Below are positions 6,961-7,005 of a stretch of DNA of 7,005 nt, piece after piece (position 1 is the first letter of the stretch; every line of letters begins with the position of its first letter). Position numbers and translations under genes: made by a program. The notes under the pieces are model-generated. The model was not told the origin of the DNA, ran no database searches, and saw only the letters and a list, made by a program, of their open reading frames with translations. Source of the DNA: Pyrinomonadaceae bacterium (GTDB lineage Bacteria; Acidobacteriota; Blastocatellia; Pyrinomonadales; Pyrinomonadaceae); contig JAICPV010000112.1 in NCBI GenBank assembly GCA_025929655.1, forward strand, positions 1 to 7,005, in the 5' to 3' direction.

Positions 6961-7005
6961 TCAGGGGATCCCGTGTCGTTTCAGTTCGATCAGTTCGTTA
7001 GGAGA
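6961..7005 (-). CDS. Possible C-terminal end of an upstream gene (partial)
   Basis: The minus strand from the window edge reads SPNELIELKRHGIP and then TGA at 6961-6963, 35 nt before the S41 start. The amphipathic ELIELKRHGIP resembles the short helical repeats that end many bacterial sensor or membrane proteins, and the spacing would suit a two-gene operon. Fourteen open codons can easily occur by chance, so this is tentative and no family is assigned. Confidence 0.35.
   Translation of the reverse strand, partial: SPNELIELKRHGIP

Overview
This window looks like ordinary chromosomal DNA from a Gram-negative, moderately GC-rich bacterium, most likely an acidobacterium or relative. That placement is inferred from gene style: a two-domain M16 protease, a TPR-S41 peptidase, and the conserved C-terminal tail of a TPR protein. 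No marker gene settles the taxonomy. All three large products carry export signals, so the theme is envelope or periplasmic hydrolases. No rRNA, tRNA, CRISPR array or insertion sequence was seen.

Layout: (1) 91-1383, minus strand, a 430-aa protein with a twin-arginine signal, resembling the erythromycin esterase/ChaN-like superfamily. (2) 1384-1860, a 477-bp divergent intergenic region rich in dyad symmetry, including a perfect 9-bp inverted repeat at 1802-1824 just before the next gene. (3) 1861-4686, plus strand, a secreted 941-aa M16 zinc protease with one active and one degenerate half. (4) 4687-5010, no convincing gene. (5) 5011 to about 5160, minus strand, the C-terminal remnant of a TPR-type protein whose 5' part is missing. 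(6) 5231-6925, minus strand, a secreted TPR plus S41 peptidase gene split by one in-frame TAA at 5570-5572. (7) 6961-7005, minus strand, possibly the last codons of an upstream gene running off the window.

The M16 gene and the minus-strand S41 region converge on 4687-5230, and the S41 reading frame and the TPR remnant suggest gene decay there. The Ere-like gene and the M16 gene diverge from a shared regulatory region. I found no evidence for a new multi-gene system. The best leads are the interrupted peptidase gene, the adjacent gene remnant, and the operator-like inverted repeat in front of the M16 gene.
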